Origin: CAVQZA01 sp963718355
GTDB taxonomy: Bacteria > Actinomycetota > Thermoleophilia > Gaiellales > Gaiellaceae
DNA length: 64,000 nt
Reading direction: 5' to 3'
Assembly (NCBI GenBank): GCA_963718355.1
Contig: CAVQZA010000013.1
Span: 225,240 to 289,239, forward strand
Below are positions 1 to 7,252 of this stretch, one piece after another. A model generated the notes under the pieces. That model saw only the letters and a program-made list of their open reading frames with translations. It made no database searches and was not told the origin of the DNA. The position numbers were made by a program, and so were the translations under genes. Position 1 is the first letter of the stretch. The number at the start of each line of letters is the position of its first letter.

Positions 1-366
1 ATCGTGCGGGAGGCTGCCTGCCCGGTGATCGCGCTCCTCGAGACGACCGACTCCGCGTTCGTCGACGAAGCAGCCAAGCGCGGCGTGTTCGCATACCTCG
101 TCGACGGCAACCCTGAGCAGCTCCAGAGCGCTCTCGACATCGTGCTGCGCCGGTTCGCGGAGTACCACAACCTCGAAGGCGCCTTCGGCCGGCGCGCCGT
201 GATCGAGCGGGCCAAGGGCATCCTCATGGAGCGTCACGGGGTCGATGAGGACAAGGCGTTCGAGCTCCTCCGCGACGAATCGCGCCAAGGCTCCCGCAAG
301 CTCGTCGACATCGCCGATGCGGTGACGACGACCCACCGGCTCCTGCCCGGGCCGGACACCGCCTAG
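1..366 (+). CDS. ANTAR-domain response regulator, C-terminal part
   Basis: The reading frame is open from the window edge, so the gene starts upstream and only about 121 residues are visible. Residues 1-50 look like the end of a receiver-type domain (VIALLETTDS, AKRGVFAYLVDG). Residues about 62-115 form an ANTAR RNA-binding domain, with the typical AKGILMERHGVDE stretch followed by AFELLRDESR. ANTAR proteins bind paired hexaloop hairpins in nascent mRNA and act as antiterminators. No ANTAR target hairpin pair was recognised nearby. The ANTAR call is firm. Whether the receiver domain keeps its phospho-acceptor Asp cannot be seen. Confidence 0.85.
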   Translation: MVREAACPVIALLETTDSAFVDEAAKRGVFAYLVDGNPEQLQSALDIVLRRFAEYHNLEGAFGRRAVIERAKGILMERHGVDEDKAFELLRDESRQGSRKLVDIADAVTTTHRLLPGPDTA

Positions 367-501
367 CGGCTTCTCTGCTACGCTCGACCCCGACGGCCCG
401 AAACCCTGGTCGTCACGTCGGCCCCAGCAAATGGCTGAAGTGCTCCGTAGCGCGGAGCGACTTCGATCCGAACGGAGCGCCATGCTGGGAGAACCGACTA
501 G

Positions 502-645
502 ATGAAGGCTCTCGTCTACCACGGACCGATCGTCCGCGTGGACACCTCGACGATCTGCGGTATCCCCCTCCGCAGCCCGGAGCCCCCATCCGCCCAATTC
601 CTTCCCAAACACACACACGCCGCCGAGCGACTTCCGTCGGCATAG
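502..645 (+). pseudogene. Remnant of zinc-dependent alcohol dehydrogenase
   Basis: A 47-codon ORF begins MKALVYHGP and continues directly with IVRVDTSTICG. In intact zinc alcohol dehydrogenases these two N-terminal blocks are separated by roughly 20 residues (MKALVYHGPG... then DAIVRVDTTTICGTDLH). Here they are fused and the sequence becomes unrelated right after ICG, ending at TAG just before the next gene. I read this as a decayed gene with an internal deletion and loss of about 300 C-terminal residues. A purine-rich GGGAGA lies upstream of the ATG. A hairpin GCTCCG/CGGAGC sits at 442-458 and another, CTGCGG/CCGCAG, at 555-575. The rest of 367-501 shows nothing recognisable. A short functional peptide is a less likely alternative. 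Confidence 0.5.
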
Positions 646-656
646 AGGAGAACCGC

Positions 657-1898
657 ATGAGAAAGACACTCAGGAACTACTGGTGGCTCACGCTGGCCGC
701 TCTGGCGCTCGCCGCTGCACTACTGGTGCCGACGGCGAGTGCCCGCACCTTCGCGGCACCCGTGAACGCCTGCGCCCCGACGCTTTCCGGCCAGACCGCG
801 GCCGGGAGGACACTCACGACCAGCAACGGGTGCTGGCTGAACCACCCGACCTCGTACGCCTACCAGTGGCTTCGCTGCGACACGAACGGCGGCAACTGCG
901 TCACGATCGGCAGTGCGACGACCAACAGGTATGCCCTCTCGAGCAGTGACGCCAACCACACGCTCGTCTCGCTCGTGACCGCATCAAACGCCGACGGGAA
1001 GTTCGGCCCGGTGAACTCGAAGCCGAGCGCCGTCATCTCGGCGGCGGCGGCCCCCAAGAACACGACCCCTCCGTCGATCACGGGCAAGGCGATCGTCGGC
1101 GAGCTCCTGTTCGCGGACGTCGGCAAGTACACGGCCGGGCTCCCGAACCGGTACACGTTCCAGTGGGTCCGCTGCAACAGCGGCGGCGGCACGTGCTCGA
1201 GCATCTCCGGCGAGCGGAGCCAGACCTACACGGTGCGTGACGCCGTGGTCGGCAGCACCCTCCGCGTCACCGTCAGGGCGTCGAACGCCTACGGCTCGAC
1301 GACCACGACCTCCGATCGGACGGCCGTCGTCACGGTCGTGCCGGTGGTGGTCGTCACGACGACGATGACCGCGTCGACGCCGGTCGTGACCTGCTGCGCA
1401 ACTTCGACATTGAGCGGCACCGTGTCGTCCGCAAAGACCGGCGAGGTGATCACGATCCTCGCGCTTCCGTTCGGGGAGCTGGCCACGAGCGTTCTCGGCA
1501 CGACCACGACCACGGCCGGCGGGCAGTGGACCTTCGTCGTCCGGCCGAGCATCCAGACGACCTATACCGCGAAGACGAGCACCTCGAACGCCGCCCCGCT
1601 CACGATCGGCGTTCACCCGCGGGTCGGGCTCGGCTACCAGCAGGGCATCTTCAGCACGAAGGTGACAGGCGGTGCCGGAGCGACGTCGTTCGCCGGCAAG
1701 ATCGTCTTCTTCCAGCGTCGCAACTCGCGCGGCGCCTGGGTCACGCTCGACAAGGTCGTCCTCAACGTGAACTCCTTCGCCAAGTTCAAGGTGAAGCTCC
1801 CCAAGGGCGCCTCGTACGTGCGGGTGTACCTCACCAAGACACAGGCCGGAGCCGGGTACCTGGACGGCTCCTCGACGGTTCGGCGCTTCACTCGCTAG
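657..1898 (+). CDS. Secreted protein with Ig-like YQWLRC repeats
   Basis: 413 residues. The start is supported by GAGGAG six bases upstream of the ATG. The N terminus has a basic patch, a hydrophobic helix (about residues 10-28) and an ASA cleavage-like site, so the protein is probably exported. Two Ig-like modules follow (about 35-125 and 130-225), each with a YQWLRCD or FQWVRCN strand and paired Cys, as often found in cell-surface proteins of high-GC actinobacteria. A Thr/Val-rich linker and a further beta-rich region (about 240-410) ending in a basic tail complete it. No catalytic motif is visible. The same Ig-like module recurs in the large protein at 3587-6718. The function is unknown; surface or adhesion roles are inference. 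Confidence 0.8.
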   Translation: MRKTLRNYWWLTLAALALAAALLVPTASARTFAAPVNACAPTLSGQTAAGRTLTTSNGCWLNHPTSYAYQWLRCDTNGGNCVTIGSATTNRYALSSSDANHTLVSLVTASNADGKFGPVNSKPSAVISAAAAPKNTTPPSITGKAIVGELLFADVGKYTAGLPNRYTFQWVRCNSGGGTCSSISGERSQTYTVRDAVVGSTLRVTVRASNAYGSTTTTSDRTAVVTVVPVVVVTTTMTASTPVVTCCATSTLSGTVSSAKTGEVITILALPFGELATSVLGTTTTTAGGQWTFVVRPSIQTTYTAKTSTSNAAPLTIGVHPRVGLGYQQGIFSTKVTGGAGATSFAGKIVFFQRRNSRGAWVTLDKVVLNVNSFAKFKVKLPKGASYVRVYLTKTQAGAGYLDGSSTVRRFTR

Positions 1899-1918
1899 CG
1901 AAGTGCGGACACGGTGCA

Positions 1919-1949
1919 GCCCCGGGGCCGGCAGAACCCGCCCCGGGGC
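1919..1949 (+). terminator. Hairpin terminator after the Ig-repeat protein gene
   Basis: Two copies of the self-complementary decamer GCCCCGGGGC, at 1919-1928 and 1940-1949, can pair to a 10-bp GC stem with an 11-base loop, 21 bases past the TAG. There is no clear U-tract. Confidence 0.5.
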
Positions 1950-1956
1950 CGCCCGC

Positions 1957-1985
1957 TTGAGATAGATCGGGTTCCGTGGAATACT
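1957..1985 (+). promoter_or_regulatory. Putative sigma-70 type promoter for the CYR-repeat gene
   Basis: TTGAGA (1957-1962) and AATACT (1980-1985) are separated by 17 bases. Transcription would begin near 1992, giving a leader of about 36 bases that includes the GGAGGG before the ATG at 2028. Predicted from sequence only. Confidence 0.45.
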
Positions 1986-2027
1986 GCCGGAGTCCTGCGG
2001 CACGTCGACCTTGGAGGGTTGGTGGAA

Positions 2028-2759
2028 ATGCCGCACACGGGACGCATTCTTTTCGGCTCCATCCTCGCGCTCGCCGGACTGGCGGCGGCCGGTGTCGCAC
2101 TCGCCGGCCAGCTAGCGACGGTCAACCACTTCCAGTGCTACCGCGTCGACCCGGGGTCGACCTGGAAGCCCGTCGCGCTCGCGCTGAGGACGCAGTTCGG
2201 CACCGAGAAGGCCGCCGTCAACCAGCTCGCTGTCCTCTGCGCGCCTGCGCGCAAGAACGGCAGCCTCGTCGTGAATCGCCAGGCGCATCTCGCCTGCTAC
2301 CCGATCAAGGCGCAGCCCTTCAAGCCGCGCACGGTGCTCATCACGAATCAGTTCGAGAGCTCGGGGCCGATGACGGTGTTCGCGCCGGCGACGCTCTGCG
2401 TGCCGACCGGCAAGTCGCTGGTGGCCGGTGTTGCGCCGCCGCAGGTGAAGGGCCTCGACAACTACGAGTGCTTCACGGTCAAGCCGCAGAGCCAGATCCC
2501 GACGCATCCGATCACGGTGATCGACCAGTTCGGCCAGGCGGGCGGCTCGGCGCTGCAGCCGCTCTCGCTGTGCGCCCCCGCGCAGATCAACGGCTCGCCG
2601 CTCATCGACGCCACGACGCATCTCGTGTGTTACGGGACGAAGCTCGGGCCGGCGGTAAAGGCGAAGCACGTGTGGCTCCACAACCGCTTCGGCCTCTCCC
2701 AGGGCACGGTGTTCCAGCGCCTGACGCTCTGCGTGCCGTCGATCAAGAAACTCGGCTGA
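2028..2759 (+). CDS. Secreted protein with four Cys-rich repeats
   Basis: 243 residues from the ATG at 2028, which has GGAGGG about 10 bases upstream. The in-frame upstream extension contains no good start and crosses the promoter. The N terminus is a signal peptide (GSILALAGLAAAGVALAG). The mature part has alternating motifs HFQCYRV / VLCAP / HLACYPI / TLCVPTG / YECFTV / SLCAP / HLVCYGT / TLCVP, that is four units of a CY(x)n...LC(x)P repeat, each with an ITNQF- or VIDQF-like strand between. The evenly placed Cys suggest disulfide-bonded beta domains outside the cell. Such repeats occur in environmental bacteria as domains of unknown function. No enzyme motif is seen. Confidence 0.8.
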   Translation: MPHTGRILFGSILALAGLAAAGVALAGQLATVNHFQCYRVDPGSTWKPVALALRTQFGTEKAAVNQLAVLCAPARKNGSLVVNRQAHLACYPIKAQPFKPRTVLITNQFESSGPMTVFAPATLCVPTGKSLVAGVAPPQVKGLDNYECFTVKPQSQIPTHPITVIDQFGQAGGSALQPLSLCAPAQINGSPLIDATTHLVCYGTKLGPAVKAKHVWLHNRFGLSQGTVFQRLTLCVPSIKKLG

Positions 2760-2776
2760 TACGGTGTGCCGCGTCG

Positions 2777-2851
2777 CGGGGCGTGGCGCAGCCTGGTTAG
2801 CGCGCTAGTCTGGGGGACTAGAGGTCCCGAGTTCAAATCTCGGCGCCCCGA
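2777..2851 (+). tRNA. tRNA-Pro (anticodon GGG)
   Basis: A full cloverleaf can be drawn. The acceptor stem is CGGGGCG/CGCCCCG (2777-2783 with 2844-2850). The D arm is GCGC/GCGC around AGCCTGGTTA. The anticodon stem is CTAGT/ACTAG with loop CTGGGGG (anticodon GGG, 2812-2814), the variable loop is AGGTC, and the T arm is CCGAG/CTCGG with loop TTCAAAT. The discriminator base is A2851. CCA is not encoded. Confidence 0.95.
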
Positions 2852-2852
2852 C

Positions 2853-2879
2853 TGAAAGCCCCGTTACGCGGGGCTTTCA
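2853..2879 (+). terminator. Intrinsic terminator behind tRNA-Pro
   Basis: An 11-bp perfect stem, TGAAAGCCCCG (2853-2863) with CGGGGCTTTCA (2869-2879), encloses the loop TTACG. It starts two bases after the tRNA and ends in a short T-rich run. Confidence 0.8.
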
Positions 2880-2931
2880 TACGAAAGAGACGGCGTGTGA
2901 GGGGCTGCGGGTACACGGCGGGTACACAATC

Positions 2932-3117
2932 CCGACCGCACCGGCCGACCCGATCTTCTGGATGCACCACGCCAACATCGACCGGCTCTGGTGGTAATGG
3001 CAGCAAGCGCATGCCGGCGTCAACCCCAGCCTCACCGGCAGCGGCCCGACCAGCCCCGGGATGGATACCTGGTCGACGACCGAGCCGCAGACCCGAGACA
3101 TCACTGCGCTGGGATAC
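2932..3117 (+). pseudogene. Decayed tyrosinase fragment
   Basis: In one frame this reads ADPIFWMHHANIDRLWW, a TAA stop (2995-2997), then WQQAHAGVNPSLTGSGP and TEPQTRDITALGYG. DPIFWxHHANIDRLW is the CuB copper-binding signature of tyrosinases, and the following WQ...NPSLTG...TRDI..LGY pattern is the usual downstream sequence of that family. The catalytic CuA half is missing, the CuB region is interrupted by a stop, and no start or ribosome-binding site is present. This is a dead fragment lying just behind tRNA-Pro. It runs in frame into the permease fragment that follows. Confidence 0.8.
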
Positions 3118-3300
3118 GGCCGGGAGGTGCTGCTCGCTCTCTCGTTTTCCTTTGGGGTGTCTTGCGAGATCCTGTGGGCGCTGATCCTCGGCTTCGCACT
3201 CTCGGGAGCGGTGCAGGCCGTCGCCTCGAAGCAGGGGATGCGGCAGCTGCTGCCGGACGACTCGCCGCGGTCGCTCGCCATTGCCGCAGGCCTTGGCGCG
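3118..3300 (+). pseudogene. Decayed permease fragment (DUF318/YraQ-like)
   Basis: Continuing the tyrosinase frame, the sequence becomes REVLLALSFSFGVSCEILWA, then LGFALSGAVQAV, SKQGMRQLLPDDSPRSLAIA and AGLGAT. This matches the N-terminal signature of predicted permeases of the DUF318/YraQ group (LGFxLSxVVQAxVSK..M..LLPDDSPRSLAxAxGLGAxSS). Similarity stops abruptly near 3297, where the SSSCSYAA continuation would be expected. The rest of the roughly 300-residue membrane protein is absent. The in-frame junction with the tyrosinase piece is probably chance, arising by deletion. Confidence 0.7.
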
Positions 3301-3512
3301 ACATGCGCTCGTGGCACCAACTCTCCATCCCTCACCGGATTCAAGCTCAATGACAGGGCAGCCGCGACCTGCGCGCCGATACCCCGACACGAACTGCTCG
3401 CGATCGCGCATACAGGATGAGTACGGCACGGCTCATCACCTAGCCGGCCTGTTGCCCGTCCAGGTGATAACGGTGGGCGGCCGGGCGCCAGTCTAGGTCC
3501 GTGGCTCGCATC
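3301..3512. other. Gene-free stretch, no recognised content
   Basis: No reading frame here resembles a known protein. One inverted repeat is visible, ATCACCT/AGGTGAT at 3435-3441 and 3462-3468, with GC-rich sequence between its arms. It is probably more decayed DNA of the same origin as the two pseudogene pieces before it. Confidence 0.4.
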
Positions 3513-3541
3513 TAGACATCCACATTGGCCTCTTCTAAGGT
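3513..3541 (+). promoter_or_regulatory. Putative promoter of the large secreted protein gene
   Basis: TAGACA (3513-3518) and TAAGGT (3536-3541) are 17 bases apart, five of six and TAnnnT matches to the vegetative consensus. The region is clearly more AT-rich than its surroundings. Transcription would start near 3548, about 39 bases before the TTG start codon. Confidence 0.5.
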
Positions 3542-3586
3542 GGCTTTCCTCTTGATTACAAAGGGGATCAGCGGAGGAGTGTTGAG

Positions 3587-6500
3587 TTGAAGCGTCACCA
3601 TAACTTGCCTGCGGCGTTTCTTGCGATGGTTGTCGTTCTGACCATCTCGTCTGGATTCGGCCGTGCGGATGCAAGTCTCTCCGGTGCACCGCAGCAGCCG
3701 CCGCTGAAGGCGCGGCCGGCGCCTGGGATCTATGGGGTCGTGCCGGCAGCGCCAGGCGGCGCGACCGCGAATCACGAGCCTCGTCCGAGCGACTTCACTG
3801 CCACGCCGTTCGCTTCAGGAGGCAACCTGCTTTATCACGGCGGCCCGGTCATGCCGACGAATACGACCTATGCGATCTACTGGTTGCCACCGGGCCAAAC
3901 AATGAGCCCGAACTACCAGGGAATCATCAACGGGTTCTTCCAGAACGTCGCGGCCGCCGGCGGCCTGAGCAGCACGGTCTACGGAAGCGACACGCAGTAC
4001 TACATGGGTTCGAACCCGCAGGTCTTCATCCAGGCCCGCTCGACCTTCGGGGGCACGTTCGTCGATACGAGCTCGCCAATCCCGGGTGGGAGCTGCAACG
4101 GCCAGTACACGCCGACGATCGCCTCGCACCTCACGGGATGTGTCACCGATTCGCAGATCCAGACCGAGATCGAGCACGTGCTGGGTGTGACGGGATGGAC
4201 GCCTGGCCCGACGAAGCTGTTCCTGCTGTTCACCCCGCGCAGTGTCGGTTCGTGCGCGGACGCCACCAGCGGGACGTGTGCGTACACGTTCTACTGCGCG
4301 TACCACAGCGATTATGTCGACAGCCAGGGCGATGTTCTCTACGCGAACCAGCCCTACACCGAAACTGGACAGCTCGGACTCCCGGGCGCATGCGATTCGG
4401 GTCAGCACCCGAACGGTGACTGGGCAGACGCGACCCTGAACGTCGCAAGTCACGAGCACAACGAGGCGGTCACGGACCCTGACGGCAACGCCTGGTACGA
4501 CGCGTCGGGGAACGAGAACGGCGACAAGTGCGCCTGGAATTTCGGCACGGCGGTTGGAGCCACTGGATTCGGCCAGTACAACCAGATGATCGGAACCGGC
4601 AAGTACTACCTCCAGCAGGAATGGAGCAACGCGTCGAGTTCGTGTGTCCTGGGCTACGGGCCCGCCGGCGCGCCGCTGAACACTTCACCACCAACGATTG
4701 GCGGGTCGGCCATACAGGGGCAGACGCTCACCGCGACACCAGGCTCGTGGACGGGGTCGCCGACCCCAACATTCACCTATCAGTGGTTACGCTGCGATAC
4801 CGTCGGCGTGAACTGTGCGCCGATCGCCGGTGCCGCGGGACAGAGCTATCTGCTAGCGGCCGGGGATATCGGATCCACGATCGTGGCACAGGTAACGGGC
4901 TCGAATTCGGCGGGAAGCGCTAGTGCCAGCAGTAGCCAGTCCGCGGTTGTGGGCTCGTCATCGGGAGGTGCAGGGCCGACGACGCCGGTGTTGGACGGGT
5001 TTAACCGGGCAAATGGTGGTGTTGGGGCGGGCTGGTCGTTGATCCGGCCGACCGGGTTCGCGGCGATGAATGTGTCAGGGAATGCCGCGGTTGACGCGTC
5101 CGGCTCGTTGTTTGCCTGGGACTACTGGAACGCTGCGAGCTTCGGCCCCGACTGCGAGGCGTATGTGACCGTCGCCACCTATGGGGCCGCCGACACGATC
5201 CGGATCGGCGCCCGCATCACCGGTGCAGGCACGACCACTCCATCGGGCTACTACGTCACCGTCAGCTCCACCGGCGCCTGGTCGATCCAGCGAATCGACA
5301 ACGGCGGCGCACCCGTCACACTCGCCACGGGGCCCATCCAGACACTCGCCTCCGGCGACAAGCTCGCAATCCGGATCGTCGGCACCACGATCACCGCCCT
5401 CCACTACACAACCGGCGGCGGCTGGAACCAGGTGCTCAGCTACGACACTAGCGCAGACGCGACCCGCTACAGCGCAGCCGGCCGGATCGCACTCGAATTC
5501 AAAACCAGCACCCTCGACGACCTCGGCGGCGGCGCGCTCACCGGTTCGAGTACGCCGGTGAATCTGTCTCCACCGTCGGTGTCGGGTTCGTTGGTGTCGG
5601 GGCAGTTGTTGACGGCGAGCCCGGGCAGCTGGAGCGGATCGCCTGCACCGACCTTCACCTATCAGTGGCAGCGCTGTGATGGCGGTGGCGCTAACTGTGT
5701 CGCGATCAGCCTTGCGACCGCCTCGACCTACACCCTTACCGGAGCCGATGTCGGCTCCACGATTCGGGTCACCGTGACGGCAACCAACACCGCCGGTTCG
5801 GCGGGGCCCGTCAGCGCCACCGCGACCCCGGTCGTCACAGCCGCTGCGGTAGCGCCGATGAATCTGTCTCCACCGTCGGTGTCGGGTTCGTTGGTGTCGG
5901 GGCAGGTGTTGACGGCGAGCCCGGGCAGCTGGAGCGGATCGCCTGCACCGACCTTCACCTATCAGTGGCAGCGCTGTGATGGCGGTGGCGCTAACTGTGT
6001 CGCGATCAGCCTTGCGACCGCCTCGACCTACACCCTCACCGGAGCCGATGTCGGCTCCACGATTCGGGTCACCGTGACGGCAACCAACACCGCCGGTTCG
6101 GCGGGGCCCGTCAGCTCGGCGGCGACCGGTGTTGTCACAGCCGTGTTGGCTCCGACGACGCCGGTGTTGGATGGGTTTAACCGGGCAAATGGTGGTGTTG
6201 GGGCGGGCTGGTCGTTGATCCGGCCGACCGGGTTCGCGGCGATGAATGTGTCAGGGAATGCCGCGGTTGACGCGTCCGGCTCGTTGTTTGCCTGGGACTA
6301 CTGGAACGCTGCGAGCTTCGGCCCCGACTGCGAGGCGTATGTGACCGTCGCCACCTATGGGGCCGCCGACACGATCCGGATCGGCGCCCGCATCACCGGT
6401 GCAGGCACGACCACTCCATCGGGCTACTACGTCACCGTCAGCTCCACCGGCGCCTGGTCGATCCAGCGAATCGACAACGGCGGCGCACCCGTCACACTCG

Positions 6501-6718
6501 CCACGGGGCCCATCCAGACACTCGCCTCCGGCGACAAGCTCGCAATCCGGATCGTCGGCACCACGATCACCGCCCTCCACTACACAACCGGCGGCGGCTG
6601 GAACCAGGTGCTCAGCTACGACACTAGCGCAGACGCGACCCGCTACAGCGCAGCCGGCCGGATCGCACTCGAATTCAAAACCAGCACCCTCGACGACCTC
6701 GGCGGCGGCACCATCTAG
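3587..6718 (+). CDS. Large secreted protein with HExxE motif, Ig-like and duplicated C-terminal modules
   Basis: 1043 residues. TTG start with GGAGG 9 bases upstream. Signal peptide at 8-30. Residues about 80-365 form a catalytic-like domain (HGGPVMPTNTTYAIYWLPPG ... SHEHNEAVTDPDG). The HEHNEAVTDP segment resembles the SHExxEAVTDP zinc-site-like motif of secreted proteins related to plant EXORDIUM/PHI-1. Hydrolase activity is inference. Then come an Ig-like module (YQWLRCD, about 370-455), a roughly 185-residue beta module beginning TPVLDGFNRANGG, two almost identical Ig-like modules (YQWQRCDGGGANC), and a second copy of the TPVLDGFNRANGG module to the end. The repeats are near-identical at DNA level. 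The gene follows the pseudogene zone behind tRNA-Pro, suggesting acquired DNA. Confidence 0.85.
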   Translation: MKRHHNLPAAFLAMVVVLTISSGFGRADASLSGAPQQPPLKARPAPGIYGVVPAAPGGATANHEPRPSDFTATPFASGGNLLYHGGPVMPTNTTYAIYWLPPGQTMSPNYQGIINGFFQNVAAAGGLSSTVYGSDTQYYMGSNPQVFIQARSTFGGTFVDTSSPIPGGSCNGQYTPTIASHLTGCVTDSQIQTEIEHVLGVTGWTPGPTKLFLLFTPRSVGSCADATSGTCAYTFYCAYHSDYVDSQGDVLYANQPYTETGQLGLPGACDSGQHPNGDWADATLNVASHEHNEAVTDPDGNAWYDASGNENGDKCAWNFGTAVGATGFGQYNQMIGTGKYYLQQEWSNASSSCVLGYGPAGAPLNTSPPTIGGSAIQGQTLTATPGSWTGSPTPTFTYQWLRCDTVGVNCAPIAGAAGQSYLLAAGDIGSTIVAQVTGSNSAGSASASSSQSAVVGSSSGGAGPTTPVLDGFNRANGGVGAGWSLIRPTGFAAMNVSGNAAVDASGSLFAWDYWNAASFGPDCEAYVTVATYGAADTIRIGARITGAGTTTPSGYYVTVSSTGAWSIQRIDNGGAPVTLATGPIQTLASGDKLAIRIVGTTITALHYTTGGGWNQVLSYDTSADATRYSAAGRIALEFKTSTLDDLGGGALTGSSTPVNLSPPSVSGSLVSGQLLTASPGSWSGSPAPTFTYQWQRCDGGGANCVAISLATASTYTLTGADVGSTIRVTVTATNTAGSAGPVSATATPVVTAAAVAPMNLSPPSVSGSLVSGQVLTASPGSWSGSPAPTFTYQWQRCDGGGANCVAISLATASTYTLTGADVGSTIRVTVTATNTAGSAGPVSSAATGVVTAVLAPTTPVLDGFNRANGGVGAGWSLIRPTGFAAMNVSGNAAVDASGSLFAWDYWNAASFGPDCEAYVTVATYGAADTIRIGARITGAGTTTPSGYYVTVSSTGAWSIQRIDNGGAPVTLATGPIQTLASGDKLAIRIVGTTITALHYTTGGGWNQVLSYDTSADATRYSAAGRIALEFKTSTLDDLGGGTI
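4976..5533 (+). repeat. 558-bp direct repeat, copy A
   Basis: This matches 6152-6709 almost base for base at an offset of 1176. I spotted one difference (C4996 versus T6172). It encodes the TPVLDGFNRANGG module of the secreted protein. Confidence 0.9.
5561..5815 (+). repeat. 255-bp direct repeat, copy A (Ig-like module)
   Basis: It repeats at 5861-6115 (offset 300) with two spotted differences (cagTtgttg/cagGtgttg and cccTtacc/cccTcacc). Each copy encodes one YQWQRCDGGGANC Ig-like module. Confidence 0.9.
5861..6115 (+). repeat. 255-bp direct repeat, copy B (Ig-like module)
   Basis: Second copy of the Ig-like module repeat that starts at 5561. The two copies diverge immediately after GGGGCCCGTCAGC. 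Confidence 0.9.
6152..6709 (+). repeat. 558-bp direct repeat, copy B
   Basis: Second copy of 4976-5533. It ends the coding region; sequence differs only after CTCGGCGGCGGC, where this copy goes to the stop codon. Confidence 0.9.
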
Positions 6719-6983
6719 AGCCGGGAACTTGAACTACCTCCATCCTACGCCGCAGTCGTGCCGACCAACTTCGCGCGTGCTGGTCGCGCGGAGGTGGGAG
6801 CGGCTGTAGTGGTCGTCCTTCGAGCCCAAGAACATCGGCACGTGCGTCGCGACGCCCGCCGTTGCAGACGCGACCCCGAGCTAGAACGCCCGCCGGCGGC
6901 GGAAACCACCCGCAGAACGCTCACCTTCGGCGTTCGCGCGAAACGTTTCCGCAGTAGCCCCTGAAGCACTCGAACGCCGACGC
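6719..6983. other. Intergenic region, little recognisable
   Basis: 265 bases between convergent genes. No convincing ORF was found on either strand. The palindrome GAAACGTTTC (6940-6949) is of the kind bound by LacI-family repressors, but no target gene starts beside it, so this may be chance. Confidence 0.3.
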
Positions 6984-7217
6984 TCAGTCGGAGAAGCCGT
7001 ACCGTGAGAACGAGCCGCCGCCCGGGGAGAGTGCGCCGGGCGCGGCGATGATGCGGGAAGGGTCGGTCGGGTCGACGATCATCCCGACGATCTCGACGGC
7101 GCCGCCGGTCTCGACCAGCGCCCAGCCGATGATCCGCGAGCGGGTGATCTCCTCCGTCGGCTCTTCGAAGAGGGCCTTCCAGCCCGTTTCGGCCGGTACG
7201 AGTTGCTGAATCGACAT
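6984..7217 (-). CDS. Small conserved-type hypothetical protein
   Basis: 77 residues, start ATG at 7217 with AGGAT a few bases upstream on the minus strand. The sequence (MSIQQLVPAETGWKALFEE ... RIIGWALVET) is soluble, without signal peptide or membrane helix, and rich in beta-strand-like IIGWALVETGGAVEIVGMI. I do not recognise the family. It is divergent from the histidine kinase gene, with 35 bases between the two start codons, so the two may share a control region. Confidence 0.6.
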   Translation of the reverse strand: MSIQQLVPAETGWKALFEEPTEEITRSRIIGWALVETGGAVEIVGMIVDPTDPSRIIAAPGALSPGGGSFSRYGFSD

Positions 7218-7252
7218 GGCTGCATCCTAACCTGGGCGTACCATTGCGCGGC

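Noticed and set aside
1914..2027. Extending the Cys-repeat protein upstream to an ATG at 1914
   Set aside because: The extension crosses the terminator and the predicted promoter, and places 38 charged residues before an otherwise perfect signal peptide.
2852..2960. An integrase-type attachment site at tRNA-Pro
   Set aside because: No second copy of the tRNA 3' end and no integrase gene were found in the window, so only circumstantial evidence (adjacent pseudogene pieces) remains.
6740..6960. Minus-strand reading THVPMFLGSKDDHYSRSH as a gene fragment
   Set aside because: No family was recognised, no start signal is present, and the frame is short; chance is the simplest explanation.
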